Shown: positions 1 to 8,772, counted from the first letter of the stretch. The stretch is DNA of 35,692 nt from JBEBXQ01 sp040391535 (GCA_040391535.1 JBEBXQ010000032.1:1-35692); one strand, 5' to 3'. Translations and numbers: made by a program. Notes: generated from the letters alone by a model not told the origin.

Positions 1-3000
1 TTAATGCTTTTAATGGCTTCCATTAATGCATCAGGTCAGTCTCAGCTAACCAATCTTCCTACGTTATGGATCACAACAAAAGACAACGCCAGCATCTCCA
101 GCAAAGAAAAATGGATAACAGGTCAGCTGTCCACATTGACCAATGAGTCTATTGGTGTTTACAATGGTGAAATCGAAATAAGAGGGAGAGGCAATTCAAC
201 CTGGGGAATGGCCAAGAAACCTTATCGTATGCGTCTGAAGGAAAAATTCAGTATGCTGGGATTACCCGCCAAAGAACGAAACTGGGTATTATTAGCTAAC
301 TATGCAGACAAATCGTTACTGAGGAATGCCATCACTTTTGAAATGAGCCAGTTTATCGGAATGCCATTTTCATGTCATTACCGGTTGGTTGATGTTTATA
401 TCAATGGCCAATATCAGGGGAATTATACTCTTACCGATCATGTGCAGGTCGCTGATACACGCATTCAGGCCGAAGGGCTTGATGCTGATGATACCAGCTT
501 ACCGAAGATATCCGGCGGGTATTTACTGGAAATTGACGGTTTTGCTCAAGGTGAGCCCGTTTATTTCCATACGCGTAAACAAAATATCCCTATAACCATA
601 AAACATCCGGATGAAGAGGAGATCAACACTCAGCAAAGGACCTATATCAAAAATCATATTGACAGTTTCGAAGAAGTGCTGTTTTCAGACAGTTACAGAG
701 ATCCGGTGAATGGTTACTCCAGGTTTGTCGATATGAATTCACTGGTCAACTGGTATATCGCCTGTGAATTATCTGCCAATCCTGACGCCTATTGGAGTAC
801 TTATCTGGTCAAGCGCAGAAATGACGAAAAAATCTATTTCGGTCCACTATGGGATTTTGATATCGCCTATCATAATGACTTCAGAATCAATAAATCACTA
901 TACAGAAACATGTCAGAAGTAGGCTTTGGTTACAAAAGCTGGATACAGCGCCTGCTGACCGACGACACATTCAGAACGGCGGTCCGCAACAGATGGAATG
1001 AACTGAAATCACAAGGAATGAAAGAGCATGTGTTACAGAAACTGGATCTCAGGATTAATGAAATTAATGAATCACAGGCCAGGAATTTTGAACGGTGGAA
1101 TATTCTAAACACCGTTGTTTACAACGAACCTGAGGTGAGAGGGAGCTATGCCAATGAAGTAAATTTCCTGCGGAATTTTATCAGTCAGCGGTTCGACTGG
1201 CTTAATCAGGAAATCAATGGTCCTGATACCGATTTCTTTTATAAGATTACCCAGAGATCGACCGGGAAAGCCCTGACTAATCATAACAATAAAACTGTGC
1301 AGAGGACTTTCAGTGATACGGACACGCAGCAATGGCAACTGGTGTGCAGGGACAATTCGACCTGCCAGGTGATCAGCAAAAGTACCGGCCTGGCCTTACA
1401 GGGTTTTCCTTCAGGCAGCAGCCAGCTTGAACTAAAAGAAATTGACCCTTCACATCCGGGGCAGCAGTGGATGTTATCCCAATCTGACCAGGGAAACGTT
1501 TTCAGACTTACCAACCGGTACGGTTTTTCGATGGATAATCAGTCAGGCTCAGGCAGCGAAAACAATCCGGTCATTCAATTCACAAAAACTGTAAATCATA
1601 GTCCGCAGGAATGGATATTCACTAAAACTGACAATGTTAATCTTCAGGATTGTGATGCGGACTTTACGGTTTCTGCCTCTAAAACATCTGCTACCTGTAA
1701 TGAGACCGTTACCTTGTCTGCACATTGTTCCGGCGGAAATTGTGACGGATATAATTATAACTGGAGCGGCAACGGAGTCAATGCAGGCAACCCGGTTACC
1801 ACCATAACCCATGCCATTAACGGGAACTTTGTTTATACCCTTACGGCGGATAAAGAAGGCTGCAGAAAAACGACAAAAACAATCAGTATCAATGTTACCG
1901 GTTGCAGCCAGTCACCGGGAAGTTCGCTATTCTCTCAGTGCAGGGAGGCCGAAAGCGCGCAGGGTACCGGAGGAATTTCTGATGACGTAAATGCTTCAGG
2001 AGGTAAAACCAGGGGAAATAAAGACCAGCCCGATTACTATGCGGACTATACCGTCCAAAATATACCTGCTGACGGCATGTATGAACTCACACTCCGGTAC
2101 TCAGCAGAAAGAACCGCTGAAATTACAGTTAGTGCCAACGGAAACAGTCTTCAGCCTGTTGCACTGGTGCCCACTTATTCCTGGAACATTGTATTTACAG
2201 AAACATCGCTCAATCTCTTTCTGAAAAAAGGAGATAATGTCATCAGAATACGCAGTAGCGGAATCAACAGCGTCAGACAGGATAAAATCTGTATTGAAGG
2301 GAATGTAAACACAGAAATCCCGGTAGATCCGGGAGAACCTCAGCAACCTGAACCGGCCTGTAATTTTAACCTTACTGCTTCTGCAGATAGATCTCAGGCA
2401 ACGTGCAATGAACCGGTACGTCTGACGGCCGCCTGCTCAGGTGCCGACTGCGGTGATGTTTCTTACCAATGGACCGGAAATAATCAGCAGGTAAACGGTA
2501 ATGTCGCCAATGTCAGCCATAGCCAGAACGGGACTTATACCTATACGGCTACTGCGAAGAAAACAGGATGTGAAAATAAAACAAAAACCGTGTCATTCCA
2601 GGTAACGGGATGTTCGTCCGGTGGCACCCCTGTCTCCTTCTCTCAATGTATTGAAGCCGAATCTTCTGAGGGCTCGGGCCCGGTAACAGACGACCCGAAT
2701 GCTTCCGGAGGCCGTACCCGGGGAAATCCGGATCAACCCAACCATTATGTTGATTACCAGATCAGTAATGTACCGGCAGACGGCACGTTTAAATTAAAAC
2801 TGAGGTATTCATCTAACGGTGCTTCAAGTGTCAGAATCCTTGTCAATGGCACTGAACAGATCGTAAACCTGTCTCCTACTTACTCCTGGAATATTGTTTT
2901 CAACGAAACTACGGTTAATATAAATCTGAAATCCGGTAATAATACGGTGAGGATTCAGGGCAACACCGGTTACAGTACCCGGCAGGATAAAATCTGTATT

Positions 3001-4032
3001 GAAGGTACCGTAAACGGCAATAATCCGGAACCTGAACCAGTAACTTGTAATTTTAATATCACCTTAACCGCCGAAAAAACAACGCTGACCTGTAACGAGA
3101 CTGTACAGCTCAAAGTCAATTGCCTGGGGGGTGATTGTGATCAGGTATCCTACAGATGGCAGGACAACGGCAGCAGTACAACCGTAGATACCATACATGT
3201 ATCAAATACTCAAAACGGGACTTACGCATACAAGGTAGCCGCCTCAAAAAATGGCTGTAATCCTATCGAAAAGAACATTACCTTTACCGTTTCAGGATGT
3301 GATGACACTACACCACCAGAACCACCCATCGGCTTTTCCGCATGTCTGGAATCTGAAAATGCTGGTGGCGACGGCACCGTAACTGAAGATCCGAACGCGT
3401 CCGGAGGCAAAACCAGGGGCACAACAGGGTCACCTGGGCATTATGTGGATTATCAGCTCAGCAATGTACCGGCTGATGGCCTGTATCAGGTAACACTCCG
3501 CTACTCAGCCGAACAACCCGCACAGGTAAGAGCATCTGTTAACGGCACCGAAAAAATGATTTCTTTAAGTCCTACCTATTCCTGGAATATTGTATTCAAT
3601 GAAGTAAAGTTCACCGTTGCTCTGAAAAAAGGAAATAACACCCTCAGAATTCAGGGGACTGGCAATGCAAGCACGCGCCAGGACAAAATCTGTGTGGTAA
3701 ATGATCCGCAGAATTCATCTGCCAGGATACTTTCAGAGGAAGTAAGTGGGGTTAATAAAAGCGATGCTACTGCTGAAGTCCATGCGTTAATCATATCGCC
3801 TAATCCTGCAAGATCTTACATTGATGCATCATTTGTGCTGCTCTACGGAGAAAACGCAACACTGCTCATCCATGACATGTACGGACAGTCGGTTTATCAG
3901 CAGAAAGTAACCGGGACCGGGATGCTTCAAAAAGAAACGGTTCATTTCTCTGATCCAAAACCAGGTGTTTATATACTAAAATTATATAATGACCGGCAGA
4001 GTCAGGTACGGAAAGTGATTCTGATGCCCTGA
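1..4032 (+). CDS. Secreted CotH-kinase-like modular protein with ricin-type, Ig-like and CBM6-like domains and a type IX sorting tail (5' partial)
   Basis: The frame is open to the left edge. The first Met (position 4) falls inside what looks like the hydrophobic core of a signal peptide ending near NASGQS, so the true start is probably upstream. Residues are numbered from that Met. Domains in order: a CotH spore-coat-kinase-like domain (about 20-400) with RGRGNSTW at 60-67 and PLWDFD at 281-286, where the acidic residues are the likely metal or nucleotide ligands; a ricin-B-type beta-trefoil (about 410-545) with QQW repeats; three copies of a Cys-containing Ig/PKD-like domain followed by a CBM6-like carbohydrate-binding domain (from 550, 786 and 1015); and a type IX secretion C-terminal sorting domain (about 1263-1342, beginning SPNPARS). 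CotH proteins are protein kinases in spore formers, but the target here is unknown. Surface display or secretion and glycan binding are inferred from the domains. Confidence is high for the domain calls and low for the substrate. Confidence 0.88.
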   Translation, partial: LMLLMASINASGQSQLTNLPTLWITTKDNASISSKEKWITGQLSTLTNESIGVYNGEIEIRGRGNSTWGMAKKPYRMRLKEKFSMLGLPAKERNWVLLANYADKSLLRNAITFEMSQFIGMPFSCHYRLVDVYINGQYQGNYTLTDHVQVADTRIQAEGLDADDTSLPKISGGYLLEIDGFAQGEPVYFHTRKQNIPITIKHPDEEEINTQQRTYIKNHIDSFEEVLFSDSYRDPVNGYSRFVDMNSLVNWYIACELSANPDAYWSTYLVKRRNDEKIYFGPLWDFDIAYHNDFRINKSLYRNMSEVGFGYKSWIQRLLTDDTFRTAVRNRWNELKSQGMKEHVLQKLDLRINEINESQARNFERWNILNTVVYNEPEVRGSYANEVNFLRNFISQRFDWLNQEINGPDTDFFYKITQRSTGKALTNHNNKTVQRTFSDTDTQQWQLVCRDNSTCQVISKSTGLALQGFPSGSSQLELKEIDPSHPGQQWMLSQSDQGNVFRLTNRYGFSMDNQSGSGSENNPVIQFTKTVNHSPQEWIFTKTDNVNLQDCDADFTVSASKTSATCNETVTLSAHCSGGNCDGYNYNWSGNGVNAGNPVTTITHAINGNFVYTLTADKEGCRKTTKTISINVTGCSQSPGSSLFSQCREAESAQGTGGISDDVNASGGKTRGNKDQPDYYADYTVQNIPADGMYELTLRYSAERTAEITVSANGNSLQPVALVPTYSWNIVFTETSLNLFLKKGDNVIRIRSSGINSVRQDKICIEGNVNTEIPVDPGEPQQPEPACNFNLTASADRSQATCNEPVRLTAACSGADCGDVSYQWTGNNQQVNGNVANVSHSQNGTYTYTATAKKTGCENKTKTVSFQVTGCSSGGTPVSFSQCIEAESSEGSGPVTDDPNASGGRTRGNPDQPNHYVDYQISNVPADGTFKLKLRYSSNGASSVRILVNGTEQIVNLSPTYSWNIVFNETTVNINLKSGNNTVRIQGNTGYSTRQDKICIEGTVNGNNPEPEPVTCNFNITLTAEKTTLTCNETVQLKVNCLGGDCDQVSYRWQDNGSSTTVDTIHVSNTQNGTYAYKVAASKNGCNPIEKNITFTVSGCDDTTPPEPPIGFSACLESENAGGDGTVTEDPNASGGKTRGTTGSPGHYVDYQLSNVPADGLYQVTLRYSAEQPAQVRASVNGTEKMISLSPTYSWNIVFNEVKFTVALKKGNNTLRIQGTGNASTRQDKICVVNDPQNSSARILSEEVSGVNKSDATAEVHALIISPNPARSYIDASFVLLYGENATLLIHDMYGQSVYQQKVTGTGMLQKETVHFSDPKPGVYILKLYNDRQSQVRKVILMP
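1651..3702 (+). repeat. Three tandem Ig-like + CBM6-like modules within the CotH-like gene
   Basis: Three units of roughly 690-710 bases begin at the first Cys codon of each Ig-like domain (1651, 2359, 3046). Each Ig-like part shares a TCNE core, and each CBM6-like part shares the stretches NASGGxTRG, YSWNIVF and RQDKIC. DNA similarity is clearest at the YSWNIVF block (near 2176, 2881 and 3580). The units are diverged, which points to old internal duplication rather than recent copying. Confidence 0.85.
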
Positions 4033-4035
4033 TGA

Positions 4036-4077
4036 TAAACAACAAAGGCGACTTTCAACAGTCGCCTTTGTTGTTTA
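4036..4077. terminator. Bidirectional intrinsic terminator between the CotH-like gene and the serC-like gene
   Basis: An 18-base-pair perfect inverted repeat (4036-4053 and 4060-4077) encloses a 6-base loop. An A-rich left flank and T-rich right end suit both directions. It lies 4 bases after the CotH-like stop and 13 bases before the end of the convergent serC-like gene, as expected for a shared terminator. Confidence 0.85.
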
Positions 4078-4089
4078 AATCAATCAGAA

Positions 4090-5169
4090 TTATAAATTCC
4101 CGAGTTCTTCAATCAGTTCTTCTGTTTTTTCCAGCGAAGTCGCCGGGAAATTGGCGATCCGGATCTGGCTATCTTTAAACTCACCGTAACCACTTCCGAC
4201 TACCAGTCCTTTTGCTTTAAGTCTGGCGATCAGCTCTTTTGAAGGCTGTTCGGTTTCTGCTACAATTACAGTAGAAGAACGATGTGCTTCTTTCCTGACG
4301 AACGGTGCAAAACCCGCTTGTTTTTCAAGAAATTTATACAGCATTTTTGCCTTCGTTTCGGTTTCCTCCCTGATCCTGTCCACTCCGATAGTGTTCATAT
4401 CCTCGGCAATCTTTCCCAGCAGGTATATACCCGGCACATTGGGAGTAGCCGGTGTTTCATGTTTTGCCGCATTTTTCCAGAGCGTTGGCAGATCATGGTG
4501 AGCCCCGATAGAAAACCCTTCTCTCTCTTTCAGTATTTCCGCTTTTTCAAGGCATTTTTCATTCACAATCCAGACACCCAGACCGGCAGGCAGCCCGAAA
4601 GCTTTCTGTACTGAGAAAAAAGCCGTATCCACCAGAGAAAAATCCAGCTCCGGATGAGGTGCCGAAGAAACCATATCAACCGCAATCAGCTTGTCAGGAT
4701 TGTTTTTCTTCAGCTTATGGATATCACTGACTCTGAACTGTACACCCGAGCTTGTTTCATTCTGTGTTGTTCCGATTACCTCTGCATACTGAGGTACTTC
4801 TATTTCCTTCAGGTCAAACCCTTCACCCAACGGTTTTTCCTGTTTATGGGCAAATCTTTTCAGCGCAACCGAATAATCGTAGAATTTTTTAGAAAAAGAG
4901 CCGTTTACCAGATGGAAGCTTTCATGCTCCACACAGTTCATCAGAATGCGCTCCCATGCTTCGGAAGCCGAGCCCAAAAACAGCACCTGATGCGTTGCAG
5001 GGATATTCAGTAAGTGGCGCAGATGCTCTACAGTGAACTTATGGATGTCACGGTATTGCTGACTGCGATGGGAAATTGAACCCAGCTGCTGATCCATAAA
5101 CGTTTTCATGTGTTTTTCAAACGTAGGAAACAGTTCCGCCGGACCGGGCGTAAAATAGGTTAATCTCAT
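4090..5169 (-). CDS. serC: Phosphoserine aminotransferase-like class V aminotransferase (SerC function)
   Basis: A 359-residue PLP-dependent class V aminotransferase, expected to convert 3-phosphohydroxypyruvate plus glutamate to phosphoserine. The start is the ATG at 5169 because the protein then opens with YFTPGPAELFP, the conserved SerC N-terminus; a frame extension upstream of it would overlap the preceding gene. The SHRS motif (33-36), NETSSG (137-142), Asp165 in AVDMVSS and Lys189 in SVQKAFG fit substrate binding, the PLP pyridine contact and the Schiff-base lysine. The closest family is the variant SerC group related to alanine-glyoxylate aminotransferases, not the E. coli type. The start lies one base after the stop codon of the SerB-SerA gene, so translation is probably coupled and the pair forms a serine operon. 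An alternative is another small-acceptor aminotransferase, but the context argues strongly for SerC. Confidence 0.9.
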   Translation of the reverse strand: MRLTYFTPGPAELFPTFEKHMKTFMDQQLGSISHRSQQYRDIHKFTVEHLRHLLNIPATHQVLFLGSASEAWERILMNCVEHESFHLVNGSFSKKFYDYSVALKRFAHKQEKPLGEGFDLKEIEVPQYAEVIGTTQNETSSGVQFRVSDIHKLKKNNPDKLIAVDMVSSAPHPELDFSLVDTAFFSVQKAFGLPAGLGVWIVNEKCLEKAEILKEREGFSIGAHHDLPTLWKNAAKHETPATPNVPGIYLLGKIAEDMNTIGVDRIREETETKAKMLYKFLEKQAGFAPFVRKEAHRSSTVIVAETEQPSKELIARLKAKGLVVGSGYGEFKDSQIRIANFPATSLEKTEELIEELGNL

Positions 5170-5170
5170 A

Positions 5171-7075
5171 TTAATATAACATCCTGAAACGTAAGGTTCC
5201 TTCAATACTTTTAATCTCGTGGATAAACGCATCGGTATATCCTTTCTCAATATCCACAATTACATAACCGATGGTTTCATTGGTTTTCAGGTACTGCCCT
5301 GTAATGTTAATGTTATAGGAAGCGAAGATATTGTTGAGTTTCGCCATAATACCCGGCACATTGCGGTGCACATGCAGCATTCTGTGTGAGCCCTTCAGCT
5401 TAGGCAACTGCACTTCCGGGAAGTTGACACTTCCTGAGGTACTTCCGTTATTGATATATTCCAGCAGTTTCGCAGGTACAAATCCACCTATATTTTCCTG
5501 TGCTTCCTGCGTACTTCCACCGATATGCGGCGAAAGAATAACATTAGGAAAACCTCTCAATTCACTGATAAACTCCTCTCCGTTGACTTTGGGTTCTTTG
5601 GGAAATACATCCACTCCCGCACCTGCTACTTTTCCGCTTTTCAACGCTTCTACCAGAGCCGGAATATCCACAACGTGCCCGCGCGACAGGTTCAGAAAGA
5701 TAACGCCCGGTTTCATCAGACCGAATTCACGTTTACCGATGATATTGGTATTTTCCTTACGTCCATCGACATGCAGACTGATCACATCCGCCACCTGAAG
5801 TAATTCATCCAGTGTATCTACTTTACGCGCATTTCCCAGCCTGAGTTTTTCCATATCGTCATAGAAATAAACTTCCATGCCCAATGCTTCCGCTACCACA
5901 GAGAGTTGCGTACCGATATTCCCATACCCCACAAGTCCAAGCTTTTTACCTCTGACCTCAAAACTTCCATTGGCCGATTTATCCCATTCGCCAAGGTGCA
6001 TTTTATTACTTTTCGGGACAATATCACGGATCAGCATTATCATTTCACCGATCGCCAGCTCTACTACAGAACGGGTATTGCTATAGGGAGCATTAAAAAC
6101 GGCGATGCCCTTTTCAGTAGCTGTTTTAAGATCTATCTGATTGGTGCCGATACAGAATGCACCAATGGCTTTTAGCCGGTTGGCCGATTCCAGTACTTTT
6201 TTGGTGAGATTGGTTTTGGAACGGATCCCGATAATCGAAACATCCTTTATTTTCTCACACAGCTCGTCTTCATCCAGGGCTCCCTTCATAAATTCGACAT
6301 GAAAACCTTCTTTCCTGAACGTTTGTACAGCAACCGGATGTACATTTTCCAGCAGAAGTACTTTAATCATGCTTTTCGGAAACGACTGGCTTCTTTCCAG
6401 TTTATTAAGATAAAGAATTTCATCAAAAGAGGCCGTTACATTATCCCCGTAAGGAGTAACGGTGGGCCTGGCTACGTTTTCCGTAAAGGCATAAAATTTA
6501 TCAGCCAGTCCTGATTTCCTCAGCTCATAATCAGTATACCCGTCTCCTATAGCATATACCGGCCCGGTTAATCCCAGGATTTCCAGTTGTTTTACTTTCC
6601 CGCCATCAGCAGACAACACATTTGACTCGTCAATACCTACGATATTTCCCTCATCATCATAAATAAAAGTATTGGCATATATATGCTCTTCTTTTAGTCC
6701 AAATGCTGTAGCAACGGGTACGATAAAATCTTTGAATCCGCTGGAAATAATATAAATGGAGTCAGCATTATTGGTAAGGAATGCCTTGTTCCGTGCGAAG
6801 GAATCCGTAACCTGCGTTTTCAGAAAATCAACCAGTAATTCCACATGTGAACGATTGGCCGGCAATAATTCAATCCGCTTTCGCAGTCCTTCCGAAAATG
6901 ACATTTCGCCATTCATCCCTTTATTGGTAAGGTCCTGAATCTCGCTTACAACTTTTCCCTGATCGGGATGCCCTGTCAGGGCGATACGTGCCAGTTCGTC
7001 CAATCCTTCCACTTTTGTGAAAGTACTGTCAAAGTCAATTACAAATTGAATGGGTGCCAAAGTTTCTGTCAGCAT
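5171..7075 (-). CDS. serA: Fused phosphoserine phosphatase (SerB-like) - D-3-phosphoglycerate dehydrogenase (SerA)
   Basis: A 634-residue two-enzyme protein. Residues 1 to about 220 are a HAD-family phosphatase: DFDST at 14-18 supplies the nucleophile Asp14 and the general acid Asp16, Ser111/Ser112 form motif II, Lys160 is the likely motif III lysine, and GDGYTD (177-182) is motif IV. From Met236 (MIKVLLLENVHP) it continues as a complete SerA: NAD-binding GYGNIG at 383-388, catalytic Arg465, Glu494 and His517, and a C-terminal ACT domain at about 564-634, which in SerA usually mediates serine feedback. Canonical SerA is about 410 residues and SerB-type phosphatases about 210-220 without extra domains, so neither half is truncated. 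With the serC-like gene one base downstream, the operon encodes all three steps of the phosphorylated serine pathway in the cytoplasm. That the HAD half acts on phosphoserine is inferred from motifs and context. Confidence 0.93.
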   Translation of the reverse strand: MLTETLAPIQFVIDFDSTFTKVEGLDELARIALTGHPDQGKVVSEIQDLTNKGMNGEMSFSEGLRKRIELLPANRSHVELLVDFLKTQVTDSFARNKAFLTNNADSIYIISSGFKDFIVPVATAFGLKEEHIYANTFIYDDEGNIVGIDESNVLSADGGKVKQLEILGLTGPVYAIGDGYTDYELRKSGLADKFYAFTENVARPTVTPYGDNVTASFDEILYLNKLERSQSFPKSMIKVLLLENVHPVAVQTFRKEGFHVEFMKGALDEDELCEKIKDVSIIGIRSKTNLTKKVLESANRLKAIGAFCIGTNQIDLKTATEKGIAVFNAPYSNTRSVVELAIGEMIMLIRDIVPKSNKMHLGEWDKSANGSFEVRGKKLGLVGYGNIGTQLSVVAEALGMEVYFYDDMEKLRLGNARKVDTLDELLQVADVISLHVDGRKENTNIIGKREFGLMKPGVIFLNLSRGHVVDIPALVEALKSGKVAGAGVDVFPKEPKVNGEEFISELRGFPNVILSPHIGGSTQEAQENIGGFVPAKLLEYINNGSTSGSVNFPEVQLPKLKGSHRMLHVHRNVPGIMAKLNNIFASYNINITGQYLKTNETIGYVIVDIEKGYTDAFIHEIKSIEGTLRFRMLY

Positions 7076-7110
7076 AATGCTATAAAAATGAGGTCTTTTA
7101 AATTAGATAA

Positions 7111-7118
7111 CAAAGTTA
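7111..7118 (-). promoter_or_regulatory. Possible Bacteroidota -7 element for the serine operon
   Basis: On the minus strand this reads TAACTTTG, matching the Bacteroidota TAnnTTTG -7 consensus. It lies 36 bases upstream of the SerB-SerA start in an 87-base A/T-rich gap. No TTG-type -33 element was seen at the usual spacing, so this is only a candidate. Confidence 0.35.
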
Positions 7119-7162
7119 TAAGTATTCAATAAAGGATGGTATGGATAGTCAAATGATTAAAT

Positions 7163-8143
7163 TTATTCTTTGGAATTTATAAAATGAAGCGCTTTTTTCT
7201 CTGACCAGTAATCACTGTGCGAATACCGGGCAGCACTGAAACCGCAATGGCCGCCTTCCTGCGTAAGTTCCAGTGTTACTTTTTCATGATTTGCCAGCAG
7301 GTCCAGCGGCAGCGACTGAACGGGGATCATCGGATCATTTTTAGCGTTCAGAATAAGCGTCTGACAGGCGATATCCGACACGAAATGCATAGAGCTGCAT
7401 TTTCCATAATAATCATCAGCACTGTCAAAGCCGTGCAAACGGGCTGTCAGTTCATCATCAAACTGATAGAGTGTCTTAATTTTCTTGATTTTTTCCGGAG
7501 AAATAGTGTCAGGAAATCGGATGCTTTTTTGCACGGCTTTTGATTTTAATGAACGCAAAAAGCGCTGTTCATACATCCTGAACAATGTTTTCCCTAAGGT
7601 CAGACTGCATTGTTTCAGGTTCATTGGCACACTGAAAACAACTGTTTTCCTGATCTGATCATTAAGCGCCGCGCCCTTTTCACCCAGGTACTTCAGCGTC
7701 AGATTGGCACCCAGGCTGAAACCGATCAGGTATATCGTTTTATATCCCTTCTTTATTCCTTCCTGAATAACTAAGTCCAGATCCTCAGTAGCCCCGCTGT
7801 GATAAAACCGGGGCTGCAGGTTCAGCATCCCGCCGCAGCTGCGAAAATTCCAGGCCAGACAGTCCATTCCGGCCCGATTCATTTCTTTCACCATCCCTGT
7901 TATATAAGGCCGGTGGCTATCCCCTTCGAGCCCGTGTGACAAAATAACCAGCGCGTCCTGCCTTTCTCCGGGTAAGGCCAGCGACCAGTCAAGTATCAGA
8001 AAATCATCATCAGGTGTGGCAATCTGTTCACGCTGATAACAGATACCCGGCACTTTTCTGTACAAAGAAGGGTAAATGGTCTGTATATGACCATTCCATT
8101 GCCAGAAAGGCGGCCGATAGCTGTCAGAATCAAGAACCGGCAT
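7163..8143 (-). CDS. YheT-family alpha/beta hydrolase
   Basis: A 326-residue alpha/beta hydrolase of the YheT/ABHD1-3-like family. The N-terminus carries the family's PPFWQWNGHIQT block (11-22). The catalytic triad can be read: nucleophile Ser143 in GFSLGAN, Asp270 in NDPMIP and His299 in GGHCGF; SHGLEG at 69-74 is the oxyanion-hole region. There is no signal peptide, so it is cytoplasmic. Family members are esterases of poorly known substrate. The start ATG lies two bases after the stop codon of the GroES-like gene, so the two are almost certainly co-transcribed. A -7-like element beyond its 3' end suggests the serine genes downstream are expressed separately. Confidence 0.9.
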   Translation of the reverse strand: MPVLDSDSYRPPFWQWNGHIQTIYPSLYRKVPGICYQREQIATPDDDFLILDWSLALPGERQDALVILSHGLEGDSHRPYITGMVKEMNRAGMDCLAWNFRSCGGMLNLQPRFYHSGATEDLDLVIQEGIKKGYKTIYLIGFSLGANLTLKYLGEKGAALNDQIRKTVVFSVPMNLKQCSLTLGKTLFRMYEQRFLRSLKSKAVQKSIRFPDTISPEKIKKIKTLYQFDDELTARLHGFDSADDYYGKCSSMHFVSDIACQTLILNAKNDPMIPVQSLPLDLLANHEKVTLELTQEGGHCGFSAARYSHSDYWSEKKALHFINSKE

Positions 8144-8145
8144 GG

Positions 8146-8526
8146 CTAATCAAAAAGATCTTCTGACCGTTCCAGCATCAGAATGGATGATTGCGGCACA
8201 ATAACATACTTTTCATTATCATACTCCAGTTCAATGGCATTGCGCTGAATATAGATCGCCAGATCTCCTTCTCTTGCCTGCAAGGGCATATATTTGACTT
8301 TTTCTTCGGTTTCTTTCCACGACTCATCTTCGGAGGCGGCCGGAATCGGGAAGCCCGGGCCTACTTTCACAATATAGCCACTCTGCACCTCTTCTTTTTC
8401 AGTAACTGTAGGCGGCAGATAAAGACCTGTGTTGGTCCTGTCAGACGGGTTTTTCGGTTTGATCAATACACGATCACCTACTACAATAAGTCTTTTTAAA
8501 CGATTATCAGATGTTACTTCAAACAT
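8146..8526 (-). CDS. GroES-like co-chaperonin family protein (no adjacent groEL)
   Basis: A 126-residue GroES-fold protein. VVGDRVLIKP (15-24) matches the GroES N-terminal strand, NTGLYLPP corresponds to the mobile-loop region, SGYIVKVGPG matches the strand after it, and KYVIVPQSSIL matches the C-terminal strand. Canonical GroES is about 95 residues. The extra length is an acidic insertion, roughly ASEDESWKETEEKV, between the two beta halves, plus an acidic tail. No groEL is present and the partner gene is a hydrolase, so this is probably a paralogue rather than the housekeeping co-chaperonin. Whether it binds a chaperonin cannot be told from the sequence. Confidence 0.8.
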   Translation of the reverse strand: MFEVTSDNRLKRLIVVGDRVLIKPKNPSDRTNTGLYLPPTVTEKEEVQSGYIVKVGPGFPIPAASEDESWKETEEKVKYMPLQAREGDLAIYIQRNAIELEYDNEKYVIVPQSSILMLERSEDLFD

Positions 8527-8555
8527 TTTATAATAAAAACATTAAGCAATTATTT

Positions 8556-8563
8556 CAAATTTA
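8556..8563 (-). promoter_or_regulatory. Possible -7 element for the GroES-like/YheT operon
   Basis: The minus strand reads TAAATTTG, an exact TAnnTTTG match, 30 bases upstream of the GroES-like start. No clear -33 element was found at the usual spacing. Confidence 0.4.
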
Positions 8564-8600
8564 CCTGCAAAAGGACTCTCCTGTACCCTGCTCTATGCTG

Positions 8601-8741
8601 AACACCGAAAAAAATATTCCTTTTCAATTCTTTCTTTAATACAAAAAGAACTTTTATATGAATTAGTCAGGCCACATAAACGCCCGGATTATACAAAAAT
8701 ACAACTACTCATCGCATTTCGTATTATCCTTTTTCGGTGTT
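8601..8741. repeat. Widely spaced 12-base inverted repeat
   Basis: AACACCGAAAAA at 8601-8612 is the exact reverse complement of 8730-8741. The arms are 117 bases apart. They could be paired regulator sites in a divergent promoter region or could be coincidence. Confidence 0.35.
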
Positions 8742-8772
8742 GGGGAAGTGTCTTTGCATTTCCAACAATCAA

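Noticed and set aside
5331..5798. A 155-codon plus-strand frame inside the serA region
   Set aside because: It is antisense to conserved SerA catalytic motifs, and its Pro/Ser/Leu-rich product resembles no family.
8595..8639. Fourteen-codon ATG frame (MLNTEKNIPFQFFL) in the recO upstream region
   Set aside because: It is too short, with no start signal and no regulatory hallmark such as codon runs.
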